Source: Hyparrhenia diplandra
Lineage: Eukaryota; Streptophyta; Magnoliopsida; Poales; Poaceae
NCBI GenBank assembly: GCA_015847255.1
Contig: JADLZK010007808.1
Coordinates: 1-64,000 of the forward strand
DNA length: 64,000 nt
Direction of reading: 5' to 3'
Position numbers and translations under genes: made by a program. Shown one piece after another: positions 47,034-58,139 of this stretch. Numbering within the stretch: the stretch's first letter is position 1; each line of letters opens with the position of its first letter. The notes below the pieces were generated by a model. It made no database searches, was not told where the DNA came from, and saw nothing but the letters and a program-made list of their open reading frames with translations.

Positions 47034-47167
47034 ATTGAACTGCAGGCTGTTGTTCTTTGGAGGACGGCGCACGACGGCGTGCACCGGTCCATCAAGAACA
47101 ACGAGCAGCCGCCGACCAGGGAGCAGATGGAGGCGCTCCAGGACTATATCAACTCCAAGAAGCAGTG
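47034..47167 (+). other. Terminal-exon-like block, unrecognised
   Basis: After ctgcag, the frame reads VVLWRTAHDGVHRSIKNNEQ, then PPTREQMEALQDYINSKKQ and a stop (tga) at about 47,167. Charged, protein-like sequence without low complexity suggests a real last exon of some gene. I cannot name the family. Confidence 0.5.
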
Positions 47168-48300
47168 AGTTCAGTAAAGAGCTGATATATTTTGCTAGGA
47201 GTGTATGCTTGCAAAGTTGTGATAAGATTGTAGTACAAGGGCTGAAAACAAGTGGGTGTGTGCTATGTGTTCGAGGATATTTCCACAAGGATTTCTGGAT
47301 TGTGTATAATATTAATTACCCTCTAATTTTGTGTCGGATACATCATAAATACAGAATTGTAGGTTGCTTCATTGGTGCGGTTGTTACGCTGCATATTTCT
47401 TCAGAGTTCAGGCGTAGCAATCGTTGAGGTGTTTGCTCTCCAAACCAGGTTCCTCTCGAAAACATATACCATTCCTATATTTTTATTGTTCCATCTCATG
47501 ATAGATTATGTGTTTCTAAGAAAATAGTTGCCATTGTTTCCTTTAAGTTATAGACACGCCATATATTGTTGCTTACCCGATGCAATCCCCGAGTAAGGCA
47601 CCCCCAAATACCATATATTCTTGCTTTTTTCAGGTTCTCCATTAGGGCTATTCGTGACTTTGGTTTGCCTATCAGCCATCTGAATCGGCGAAGACTTTGG
47701 AGTGCCGAGGTGCCTATAGTATATCAGAAGGCCTGAGGTTTGTGTTTTTTGTCCTCTTGGTTATTATTTATGTACACGTTTGTTGTTTATAGATCGGTAA
47801 AAAAATAGTTTACCCATGCGCCATATGTGTGAGGGTTCATTGTGCCTACGCGCTGCACATATCCTGCTTGCTATTATGAGCTATGGTTTTGTTTTTGTAT
47901 TTTGTCTTCTTTAGTTGCAAAGGGAGGGAATCAGAGGCTCCACACCGTTCCAGTGCCAGGCATGATATGTACACATTTGCGGAGGAGGTGCTCGGGCTCA
48001 CACGCTCCTGCTTCGATTCGATAACCACGATGTCATTGCTCATGTGGTATGGTGTACACTTGCTAGGCTCACAAATCGATCATGTGTACAATGCCTTGGC
48101 GTCTCCATTAGTGGCCGCTGCCCTCCCCAAAAAATACATCGATCTGTACTATTTTTTTTTTTCCCTGCATATCAAATTAGTGGAGTGTTTTGAGTAGGAC
48201 ACCGCTACAGCAGTCGAGGAGCAGATCTGGGTCACCCCAGCAGACAGGAGGATGCCGCGACGGGCGCTTTGAGGAGTAAATGATCCAATCGATTTGTGGT
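47168..48300. other. Helitron interior, non-coding or intron-like
   Basis: A short possible exon at 47,635-47,740 (SIRAIRDFGLPISHLNRRRL, ending in VPIVYQKA and stop) follows a caggttc boundary and is unrecognised. Nothing else can be supported. Confidence 0.35.
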
Positions 48301-48309
48301 TAATTGTTA

Positions 48310-48890
48310 TTTGTTCAGAGGCTATGGATTAAGGATTTGCCTCTTTGTGCTTAATTGATATTGATGAGAGAGTATGAATATTAATTGGGGTTGTCACTCT
48401 TCCAAACAGGTTCGTCTCGAATCAATATGCAAATTGCATATATTTAATTTTGTTGCAACTGTTAAGCCATTGTTCTCCATAGTTTTTGTTGCTTTATTCA
48501 GGCAATAAGTACTATTCAGTAATTAGGATTGGAAAAAACTGTGAAAACCATGATGTAGTGGTCTTGGAAAAATGGTTGCCCAACGTCATCACAGCCAGTC
48601 ATTTTGTTTGGTTTTTAGTTTTTGGTTGGAAGCAGTGCTGAGAGCCTATGGATTACTGATTTGGGTCCTGGATATTAATTAGGATTGTCACTATTCAAAA
48701 CAGCTTTGTTTAGGATCAATATGCAATTGCATATATTTAATTTGGTTCGAACTGTTAAGCCATTGTTTTATATTTTTTGTTGGTTTCTTCAGCTAATAGG
48801 TAGTATTCAGTAACTCCATTTTCTCTGTACAACCCAAAAAAATATGCAGTCCATAATGTAGTGGTCTTGGCAAAAAATTTCTTTTATTTT
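48310..48890 (+). repeat. Diverged direct duplication, unit about 320 bp
   Basis: 48,315-48,575 and 48,640-48,880 share the order gctatggatta, attaattgggattgtcac, aaacag.ttcg, caatatgcaa.ttgcatata, ctgttaagccattgtt, tattcagtaa and atgtagtggtcttgg. A weaker relative of the aaaccaggttc.tctcgaa word is at 47,440. Confidence 0.7.
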
Positions 48891-50040
48891 AGGATTATCA
48901 AGGAGCAGTAATGATCTAATAGAATATGATTTCCCACGTAAAACCTGTGCAACTTGCAGCATTTTAAAATGTGGCTACCTGTCTGAAACACTGCAGTGGT
49001 GAACGATGAGTGTTTAATTACTGAACTTATACTGCTTCAGGGTGGAAGAAGACTGCAGCCGCATCCAGGGTGAGAGGGATGTGAAATGTGAAGACACCCA
49101 CCTTGCATGTTGTGTTTGGCTTTCGAAGAGGTGTACCAACACGACGCGTCCTGGCTAGATCGATCCATGTGATGTACCTGCTCTGATGAAGCCTGGGAGG
49201 TACTGGCTACCGGGCCTTTATACATGTTTTAAAAGATTTAAGAGGAACATATCAAAGAGATTTAGATTATAGGTCTACTTAGCCGTTCCGATGTTGATTG
49301 CTTACATAATTCACACCAATATGATATCTGTGATATCTGATTACATCTTCGTGTACCGTAGACTGATGTTTTATCAAATTACTTTGCAACAATTGATAGT
49401 ACCTATGTCTCTTTGAAGCATTTTAGTGATGTCGTCCTTTCATCAGTAATTTTTCCATTTTTTGAAGTTCACTAACATCCCCTCCTAATGGTTTTCCCTA
49501 TCTGTACAGAACCGACAAGTCACGAACAGCAACTGCATCACCCTATGCTTCTTTCCTCCGTTGATGGGCACAACTGTCAGACAAGGATTGATGGGCACAG
49601 CTGATGAACAAGGGTTCTTAGAGAAAAGGAGTATTTAGGCATGAAGATTTGCTTAGCTTAGGTACCTTTGTAATGAGGCATGTATACATTCTGTATGCAT
49701 CTTGGTGCATTGATGTTGCAAAGTATCTACGGCAACAGTGCATTTGAGCAGATCTTACAATTTCAGAGATGAAATATTTCATATCATCTACAGAAATTTT
49801 AAAATAAAACGGTCTGGGTCTCTATGAATTTATATATGTCTCTGTTATCAATATAATCAATGACTATGGATATGTATATATTACCAAAAATGTTAGGAAG
49901 AACCCAATACAATTTTTCATTTCTTTAGAGCAGATATGTGTGACCACCCTCCTGCTCATGCGCTCGGACTCGCTGAATATTAGGCGGCGCTCCCAGGCAG
50001 AAACTTTTCAAATTCTAATAAAATTTTATCTAAGATTCTA
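48891..50040. other. Helitron right part, no gene seen
   Basis: A+T-rich, with no supported exon. Confidence 0.4.
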
Positions 50041-50077
50041 ATGAATACCAAGGCAACGCGAGCGGGAATTCTCCTAG
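50041..50077 (+). repeat. Helitron 3' terminus (hairpin remnant plus CTAG)
   Basis: accaaggcaacgcgagcggg followed by aattctcctag, then t. The right stem gcggg is kept and the left stem has decayed. Confidence 0.6.
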
Positions 50078-50149
50078 TGTAATTGACATTTATACTCGTC
50101 ATAATAACTAATAAGTATTGTAAACATTTTGAGACCACACCAACCTAAA

Positions 50150-51060
50150 TCGGCGTGTTTTTCATTAAGAAGAGTGTTGACAACACAAACACGACGGACC
50201 ACCTATCTAGTAACACCCCTTATTACCAGACAGGCTGCTGACAAGCAGAGGAACAAAGCAAAGAAAAAAGAAGAACAAAAACAAGAACGAAAAACGAAAA
50301 GCTAAAGATGACAGAAAAGAAAGCTAGAAAAGCAGAACGCCGCGCAACGCCGAACGGCGACCAAGCAACAACTCAGCGCCTCTTCCTGAAACACCACCGC
50401 CATCGATGCCGCGGTCAGGCCAACTCCCTCGCAGCCCGGACACACTGAGGTCCAAAGCTGCCACGTGGAAGCCCCTATTGAGCAGGACATTCATGCGCCG
50501 CTGCTTGTATCTCGGTCATGTCGCCCTTGAAAGCCCTCTCGAACTTGGCCCCAATCTCGGAGTCCACCTCTTCCTCTTGGACGTCGTGGCCCAATTTTCT
50601 CAGCAACACCTTTGGGCTTGCACAGTAGCATTTGCAGCACGCGGCCTGGTTGCAATCCTGCCACTCCGGCGCAGGGACTTAATGGAGACAGGCGTACGCG
50701 ACCGACGCAACTGCGGCCCCACTCGGATGAGCAGGGTGGCTAGCGGGATGCAGATTTCCTCCTCCAGCCCTGGCCTGAACCACACTTACATGAGTGACGA
50801 CTTTTTAGGAAAAAATACAGAGCACAATGTAGACATACACAACACGCACAAACTCTTATTGTGAGCACACGTACGAACTCTAACTCTATGAGCACTTGTA
50901 AAGACTGAGCCGACATATTTCAAGACTCACAAAATCACTGCATGACTTTTTGTCGATAAGGAAGTCGCTTAACACTAAATTCTAAAATAAATCTAGAAAA
51001 AAATATAAATATAAGTGCAAAGTCGAGAACTTAAACCCCGTGCCACTTATTTAGGTACAG
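50150..51060. repeat. Interspersed repeats: LINE-like 3' end (minus) and a grass SINE/MITE-like repeat
   Basis: 50,150-50,800 starts with ttttttcattaagaag in plus, the inverse of the ..cttaatgaaaaa tail of LINE transcripts, and continues as G+C-rich sequence without a stable reading frame. 50,860-51,060 contains tatgagcacttgtaaagact, gagccgacat and aacttaaaccccgtgccact. These match the word order of an interspersed grass repeat I recall (gagcac..aaagactgagccggcat .. ttgaaccctggtgg). Identity is from memory only. Confidence 0.4.
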
Positions 51061-51266
51061 TATCACGAGCGACGACTTATTGTCCTCGTCCTGTTTGGTT
51101 GGGAGCTACACAAGTTGTCCGGGGCGCCTGGCAACATCCTCGGGCGCTGAATTTTGAATGGCTAGTGCTGAGATGATTGACTGATCAATTTCCAGTTACA
51201 TGCAGTACTTACAGATAAGCCTCAAATAAGCACAGACGACTCGTTCCATAAGCACCAGCGTTCGCA

Positions 51267-52912
51267 ATGGAGACGCTCGTCTCTGCGGCTCTCGCAGACC
51301 TCGTCGGTCGAGCCATATCCTTCACCGTGGACAGGTGCTGGCACCGGCGGTGCAAGGGCGGCAAAGAGGACACCCCGCAAAGGCTGCACCGCGTGCTTCT
51401 ACGAGTCCAGACCGTCGTCGATGAGGCCGACCGGCGGTGCGTCACCAACCAGGCGATGCTCCGGCAGCTTCAGCTGATGAGGGAAGGCGTGTACAGAGGC
51501 TACTACCTGCTCAGCGCCTTCAATCGCCAAGGCCTTGTGCAAGACACGGCGGCCCAAGATCGCGAGCTCGGTCGCCATGGCCACTCGTCGTTCGCCCTGT
51601 CCCCATTCAATCCGGCGAAGCGCTTGTGTACTCTCTCCGCCAGGACGACGACGGACACGGCGTCATCAGAAGACACGAGACGCGAGGGGAGGCGGAGCTG
51701 CAAGAGGTGCTCGCTGTCCTAGAGCACATGGCGAGCGACATGAAGGAGCTCGTCGTGTTCTTGAGCTGCTACCCTCCCACGCGCCGCGAGCCTTACAGCG
51801 GGCACCTGTGTCTGGAGAACCGCATGTTCGGCCGTGAGGCGGAGCAGGAGAGGATCATAAGCTTCTTGCTGGAACCAGAGCCTGATCGCGCGGAGTATTT
51901 GGGCGTGCTTCCGGTGATTGGTCGAGCAAGAATCGGCAAGAGCACCCTCGTCGAACATGTCTACTTGGACGAGAGGGTGCGCAACCACTTCTCCTTGATC
52001 GTATTCCTCGGCGAAGGCGACACCAAGGATGGGAAACAATCACCTCATCTGGGACTAGGAGACAACTGCATAATTAAGCATCAGGATCTCGGTTCAACCA
52101 GGAAATCACTGGTTGTTATTGAGCTGGCTGGCGACGTGGATGAACACACCTGGTGGAGAAGAACACTGCCTGCGCTGAGAGGACGACGCACCACCACGCC
52201 GGTCAGTAAGATAATCGTTACAAGCCGATCGGAGAAGATTGCAGGTTTTGGAACCACACAGGCTCTTGAGCTGAAACCCTTGCCTCGAGAAGCCTTCTGG
52301 TACTTCTTCAAGACGATCGTGTTTGGGAGCACTGACGCCATGGATCAGCCGGAGCTAGGATCTATATGCATGGAGATGGTGGACCTGTTGAATAGTTCAT
52401 TCATAGCTGCAAATACATTTGGTCGCTATCTGAGAGCCAACCCCAATCCTCAGTTTTGGCAAAGGGTTCTCAAAAGCTACAGGCATTACACAAATTTGCA
52501 CCTGCTTCTCTTCGGCGAGCGCCCATCCGATCTCCTAGCGAACGATCGCCCAGTATACATGTGGAGATTACCCAAGACTGATGCTATGCTCATAGCTTAC
52601 AAGTATTACCAAGCGTCCTCATCTGCCCAGCAGCATGATCTGCCCATGATAACCTTGGAAGAGGTGCAGATTGGAAGCACAAGACCTCGAGGAAACGTTC
52701 AAGTCAGCATGGAGATCAAACATACCACCATACTACAGCTATTGGTTGAATTGTGGGGTGCAACCATCGTCGTCGCCGCTCCGTACACCACGCAGGAACA
52801 AGCAAATCCGGCATCGGCAGGCATGACTGAATTCCATGATGAATTTTATACTTTTATGCCGGATTCTATTATGGATCTGAACATATGTTTTATCGATTCA
52901 TCCAGTATGTAG
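51267..52912 (+). pseudogene. Rx-type/NB-ARC disease-resistance-like gene without LRRs, one frame break
   Basis: A single-exon NLR-like gene. The ATG at 51,267 opens METLVSAALADLVGRAISF, the usual start of grass Rx-N proteins. The frame runs to about 51,620 (FNPAKRL), then continues two frames on (VYSLRQDDDG) to a stop at 52,912. A 2-base loss near 51,620-51,626 would explain this. The NB-ARC part has a P-loop GRARIGKST (51,920-51,946) and SKIIVTSRSEKIAGFGT (RNBS-B, about 52,204). The kinase-2 position reads LVVIEL rather than LIVLDD, so the catalytic Asp pair is missing. There is no MHD motif and no LRR; about 545 residues in all. Such LRR-less NB-ARC genes are a known grass group; role in immunity is inferred. 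The rest of the frame is intact, so the break could be a sequence error. Confidence 0.85.
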
Positions 52913-53239
52913 CATTAGCACACACTGGAGGTTTTATTCTGTAGCTTGCTAGTAATTCAACTCAAAAGACAATCTCTGCTAGTATACGGTATACCATTTT
53001 CTACCCACGTGTCTGACAGTTAGAGCCGAAGTTGTTGTATGGACTTCATTTGGATTGAAATTTCAAAAGGCTTGACTGACCTACAAATCAATGCCATTTG
53101 TTATTGGCCCGCGACATTTTCATTTCAATGTCCTTCTTTTCAAGTAGCATCGACCATGCCCAAAATTAAAGGAAAAAGGACTTTGTTGCACTTCTGGAAG
53201 AAAAAGGCTTTGCCAAAATTATCTCTGTTTTAAGCTAAA

Positions 53240-53480
53240 TATTTGGTGGTCAAAATTTTAAACCTTTGACCGGATCTTTGACCAATGATACTAGCATAGG
53301 CGTTAAAAAGCCTTAGGAGTTTTTAGTCTCAGGACTTATAAAATAGGACTCTCCAAGAGATGCTTCATGGGACTTATTACTAAGTCTCAAAAAGGTCCCT
53401 CCCTATTTAGTTTACTAGGGAGTAAAAGGAACTTTGTTAGTCCCAATAGCAAAAAACTCCCTGACAGGGTCATAGTCCCG
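53240..53480. mobile_element. MITE-like repeat (gggact/agtccc family)
   Basis: Repeated aagtctc, gtccct, gggact and agtccc words in both orientations over about 200 bp (ttagtctcaggacttataaa, catgggacttattactaagt, ttagtcccaatagc) suggest a foldback MITE of a family widespread in grasses. Exact ends and target duplication were not found. Confidence 0.45.
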
Positions 53481-54000
53481 AAAGTGCACCTACTAGCATT
53501 GTGGTGTCGCGGTATCTAGCTCCCAGTTCACCGAACATGTAAGGGAAGATCTAGCACCGGATCAGTTAGGGCTCGAGCCCTGCTACCACTGTCGGATGTA
53601 TGGAACCCCTCCTAAAGCTACAAGTTTGTCCTCCTAAAGCTACAAGTTTGTCGTTACCAAAGCTTAGAAGAAGAGGCTAAATTAAATGTAGAAAATAAAG
53701 AAGAGAAGCCCCTCCTTAGCATATGATTCTAGATCTGCCACTGTAACCGAAATCAGTGACCATTGTGTCATATTCTTGTCTTCCTTAATCCTTGCAAACT
53801 TTTCAACGCTGAATCGCTTGACATTTTGGCCCTTTTAGTGAGTTTTCACCTTCTATTCTACTCCAACGTTGTTCATTTTCTAGAGCTGAGTCAAAGATCA
53901 GGTTCACACAACCCCTCTCAGAAGCTTAAATTGGAGTCGTTGGATATATTCCACTGATTTAGACTTTAAATCTGAAGTCGTTTATCTTGCTCGTTCAAAC
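53481..54000. other. Intergenic, one short tandem duplication
   Basis: A 22-bp unit (cctaaagctacaagtttgtcct) is present twice in a row at about 53,613-53,655. Otherwise nothing recognised. Confidence 0.5.
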
Positions 54001-56014
54001 TGTGACGCCCACATTCCGTGACATCGGGGGTGAGCAGAGCAGAGCTGAGCAGAGCTGTGACTGTGAGCACCGGTGAGCTGAGACTAGAAGTCACTATGCG
54101 TCCGTTAGGTAAGGAGGGAGAGGAGGAGAGCCCGCGAGGGCGGAACACGCGCGCCGCCGCCCGCCGACGCGCCGGCGGGAATGCGCCATGCGGGCGCTGC
54201 TTCAGCGAGCTGGTGACCAGGGGGTGACGACAGCGGGACAAGAGCTACTGGATTGGGGACCATCGGCGGCGGCGGCGGCGGCTTTTGGGCAGCTCTCGGC
54301 TGCCCGGGGTGGAGATCGGGGACTCGGCCTCCAACCTGGCGGGGCTCGCCCGGGCCCTACGGGCGAGGGGAGGCTGTTCGGGGCTGCTTGAGGTTGCCAT
54401 TACTACGGTGGCGAACCTGCTTTGCCTCCTCGCGAGGGGCAGCTTTCAAGAGGGAGCCATCCCCGGTCTAGTCGACTGTTTCACCAAATGGTCAAGATGT
54501 TCGGGCGGAGATGGCGGTCCCGCGGCCGCCATTACTACACATTGCGGCAGCCTTGGCGGGTCTGCAGGGCTTCAAAGGGAATGCATTAGGCCACTGGATG
54601 CTGTCCCGGGAAGCCGGTTTCACCAAACCAAAAGCGAAGGGAGCGGTGGTGCTTGCGGTGCGCGTGCTCCGGCCTCCGCGGATCGCCGGCTCTTGTGAGG
54701 AGGGCGACTTCAATGCCCCAGTGGCGACCATGAAGGGGGCGGACCGGGAGGCGGAGCATGCCATGGCGGGAGTTTGTCCGGGACATCAATGGCGCGGCAG
54801 CGATCTGCCGTCGATTCGGGGACATTAACCCTTTCTCTGGCGCGGACCTGCCGCCCAAGCCACCTCGGCGAGCCTAAGGTAACCAAGTCTCCTGCGGTCG
54901 GCGGATTGCCTTTGAAATCCATTGGCCCGATGCCGAACATGCCATTCGGGCGCTCGGAGGAGTTACCGGATCGCGATGAAGCGCGCCCGCCACGTTCGTG
55001 TAAATGCACAGCGGCCTCGCCGCCATGAAAAGGCCTCGACCTCGATTGGCGGCCATTGCTTCTCAGCGGCGGCCGGCCTCCCGGCGGCTATAAGACATCC
55101 CTCGCCGGCCCGTTGCTTTATTTCTTAAGCAAGGACCACAAGGTAGCCCGGTCGCGAGACCCTCTCAAGTGCCTAGCTTGTCCAGCGCATTAGCCACCTC
55201 GCTAAACAACGCCACGAGAAGCGCCTAGGCCTCCACCGTCCTCCCATCCACTCCCGCTGGGCGTATTTGAAGAAACCCATCAATCTCGTCTTGTCTTCTC
55301 CAAGCGGGCGTGCCATTTGGTCTCTTCCCTTCAGGGAAAGAGGCGAACTAAGCGCCGCCGTCGCTGATGCGCCCTTGCTTAGGGCCGTCGAGTTCGAACT
55401 GTGGAGGGGTGAAGTGATGGCTTGGTACCGGGGATGCGGAGAACCACCTGGCTCTTTGGTAGTGCATCGGTCATCACCCGATGTGGCCATGGCGGGTGAG
55501 GCCACCCCGAGGGCTCACGCACTTTCGGGTTGTTACGGTTGGCGGATGACATCTCGGTCGGTGATGTCACCATGGTGTTAGCGGGTTGCCTCGCATGCCG
55601 CCGGCGGGAGAGATCGACACCACACGCCACCACCACGAGAGATTCATGTCGGTGAACCGTGAACGCTTGTGAGAACCAGCCATGCGCTGACTGGCGGGAT
55701 CGAGTCGAGTCCTCTTCACCACCTCCACGGGCGGAGCATGCCCATGCCGGGGAGGCCACTGGTGGTACCGTGTGCGGCTCGCCATCGAGCACCTCCCACT
55801 AAAAACGCTCCGGGGCTCTGCGACGGTTGCTCGGTGAGGTGTGCTGGCTGGATTGCATGGACGGGGTCGAGAGGGCACCCACAAGAACACTGGACATTAC
55901 CTATTCTTTGGGCTTGGATGTCGTTCACGACCAGCTCCAGCGTGCCAGGCGGTGGCCTTCATTCGGAGGGGGCGACGGTCGGACTCCACCCAGCCAGAGG
56001 CGATGAATCGCCAG
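54001..56014 (+). repeat. G+C-rich repeat-like region, unrecognised
   Basis: It opens with tgtgacgcccacattcc, a common LTR-start type in grass gypsy elements. About 2 kb of G+C-rich DNA follows with short open frames on both strands. Candidate plus-strand words include GLVDCFTKWSR (about 54,460), REAGFTKPKAKGAVVLAVRV (about 54,610) and LKKPINLVLSSPSGRAIWSL (about 55,265). No domain is recognised and frames break often. It is bounded on the right by the B-type LTR at 56,015. A degraded LTR retrotransposon or captured sequence is likely. Confidence 0.35.
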
Positions 56015-56305
56015 TGTTGACGTTTGTTAAGTGCTATAAGAATAAAGAGATTCCTCGCAGCGCCGCGAGAACATCAATGTAGCTTTTCCCTAGGGGAGTA
56101 TTCTAGGGTATCGTATCCACGGGGGAAGCTAATGGTAAAGAATTTTAATAACTCACAATCATATTTACGCTAATTTAGTAAACCAACTAAACTAAAGAGG
56201 GTAAGTGATAAATGATAATAAATAACAAAGCATAAACTAATAACATGCCTAAAAAGAATTAATAATGTTATAAAAAGGTAACTAAGCTAATCAAGAGGTT
56301 AACGG
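56015..56305 (-). repeat. Partial B-type LTR (second B copy), interrupted by A2
   Basis: Matches the left end of the B LTR at 7,570 (tgttga.gtttgttaagtgct, gtagcttttccctagg, gtattctag.gtatcgtatcc, ataa.tcacaatcatat). It is in the same orientation as B. It stops at 56,305, where the A2 LTR begins. The rest of this element should lie beyond the window. Confidence 0.78.
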
Positions 56306-57981
56306 TGTTGGCGGTAACCAACGACATATTTTCCGTCAACTTACTACCATAAAGGGAGTAAAATTAAACCTTTTATATTCACATACTTTTATCACTAATA
56401 AATTCCACTTGTAGTGTCTTGTATTTTGTTTTGCTTGATTTATAATAAAAAGCAAGTGGAAAATCGACCAACAAAATGCGCCTCAGAAAGCGCATTATTG
56501 CAAAACCAAGCCCAAAGAGCAAATCGACCCAAAACATCAAATGCGGGCGAGCACCCGCCCACAACTTTTCAGGCGAAAGGCGACACCCACCCGAGACCGG
56601 GCAGGCCGAGCCCGGGGGATAAAGGCGACCTTCCCACAGTGGACGCACCCTCCACGGGCGGTTTCGGCCCGACCTGGGGGGGCGGTTCGTGCACTTTCCA
56701 AACGGGTTTTCGCCCTGCGTTGGTCGGTTTGCGCATACAAGGAAGGTTTACCGGGTCGGTTTTGATGTAAATTAGCACTTAGGCCCCTCCTCCAAGTGTA
56801 TAAGTAGGCCCCCTCTCTCCCTCTCTCAACACACACCACTTGGAGTCCGACAAACCAGCAATCTCTCTCTCTCTACCACCTCTACCTCTCTCTCTTCTAC
56901 TTCTTCTTTCTTCTTCTTCTTTCTTCTTTATTCTTTCTTAGTTAACACTTGGAGTATAAGAGCTACAAAGGAGGGCTTGTCTCCTAGAAGAAAGTGCTTT
57001 GGTAATACATCCACTCTATGGAGCATTCTTCTATTTGCAAGTCTTATATTTATGTTCTTGGCCTAACTTATGAACTAGAGTATAGTTTTGTTCATGTTCT
57101 TGTGTTGGTATATGAACTAGCATATAGTTTACATATCATAATCTTGACATGTTCATTCTGAGTTCATCATCGATCATCATATGCCTAACTTGATTAGAGG
57201 TGGGATATCGGTTCGTTGTTCCGCCGGGTTTGCTCTTGTTCTAGTCCGTCCATTCGGCGAGTGGGGATCTGGGGGACAAGAGTAGTGCTCTAATATGCGG
57301 GCATGGTGCGGGTATTACGACACACTGCGGATATGAGGGCATGCCACGGTTGAGGGGGTAGGCGGCTTGGTCGTGACAAGCCTTGACGTCCTTGAAATCC
57401 CCACGTTCGTATGTTACGTAGGGAGTTCGTAAATGCTTCCTATCGGGCGTATGGTATCGGGGAGTCTCCCAGCTATCCTAGACCTAACCATGATTAAATC
57501 GGTTTGCATATGATCCTAACTATTCATTTGTATGGCCATGACTAGATACATTAGAACTACTCCATTAGGTTATTCATTTATTCATTTATTCTTTATCTAT
57601 TTTCTTTATCCTTTTCTTTGGTGGATTCTTAAGTGTGTGTCACACTATCCATGAACCGTTATTGCTTACCCTGTTATGAACATTTTGGTCTAAGCAAACA
57701 CATGTTCCTCTATTCGGATGCCATGCTAATTTATTAATCACATGCCTTCCTTTGGGAAAATATAAATAACGATACCACTGAATACTTCGGGTGAAATGCT
57801 ACAATGATAGATCCGTGCGCTGCGGATGAATATCTAAGATGGCAAGATCTATCCGTTGGCAGTTCCATTTCGGATCACCGACATGGTGGTTTACTTGGGA
57901 ATGTCGGCGGCGCATTTCGGCGCTCTTATTGGGGATGGGTTTTATACTGTTTTCCTTTGATTGCGTTAAGAAATGCCAACA
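56306..57981 (+). repeat. 5' LTR of element A2
   Basis: Starts tgttggcggtaaccaacgac and ends aaatgccaaca. It matches the start of the copy at 63,378 and, in patches, the A1 LTR (for example gagggggtaggcgg, gtcg.gacaagccttgac). It contains a long pyrimidine tract (56,865-56,940). Confidence 0.83.
56799..56806 (+). promoter_or_regulatory. TATA-like box of the A2 LTR
   Basis: tataagta in ccaagtgtataagtaggccc, followed by a ct-rich leader. Repeated in the second LTR at about 63,870. Confidence 0.5.
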
Positions 57982-57987
57982 AGCATT

Positions 57988-58006
57988 TACGGCGCCGTTT
58001 GCGAGG
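57988..58006 (+). promoter_or_regulatory. Primer-binding site of A2
   Basis: tacggcgccgtttgcgagg after the LTR is a slightly damaged form of the ttggcgccg(t)ttgccggg site seen in B. Confidence 0.6.
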
Positions 58007-58139
58007 AAGGCATTGTGAAAAAAAAAAATATATATAATAAATAGCTAGCTATGAATATGAGCGTGTGTGTGTGGATACCATTTGCTCATACTGAGGCTAA
58101 TCTTTTATGTTTTCTCTGTTGTGGATGAAAGCGGGATAG

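Larger units (their letters stand above)
44700..50076 (+). mobile_element. Probable Helitron carrying captured gene fragments
   Basis: The right end reads ggcaacgcgagcgggaattctcctag, closely resembling the 3' terminus of grass Helitrons (hairpin arm gcggg, then attctc, then CTAG, followed by a host T at 50,077). The left arm of the hairpin is decayed. The left end is less sure: ttataactactgtaaaggag at about 44,702 resembles the T/A-rich then aaagg start of such elements, but lacks a clean TC. Inside are pieces of at least three unrelated genes with intron-like sequence between them, as expected from Helitron capture. No Rep/helicase is present, so it is non-autonomous. Confidence 0.6.

Noticed and set aside
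53496..53600. tRNA-derived SINE or tRNA gene near the gggctcgagccctgctaccac word
   Set aside because: A box-B-like word is present, but no box A at the right distance, no cloverleaf and no poly(A) tail.
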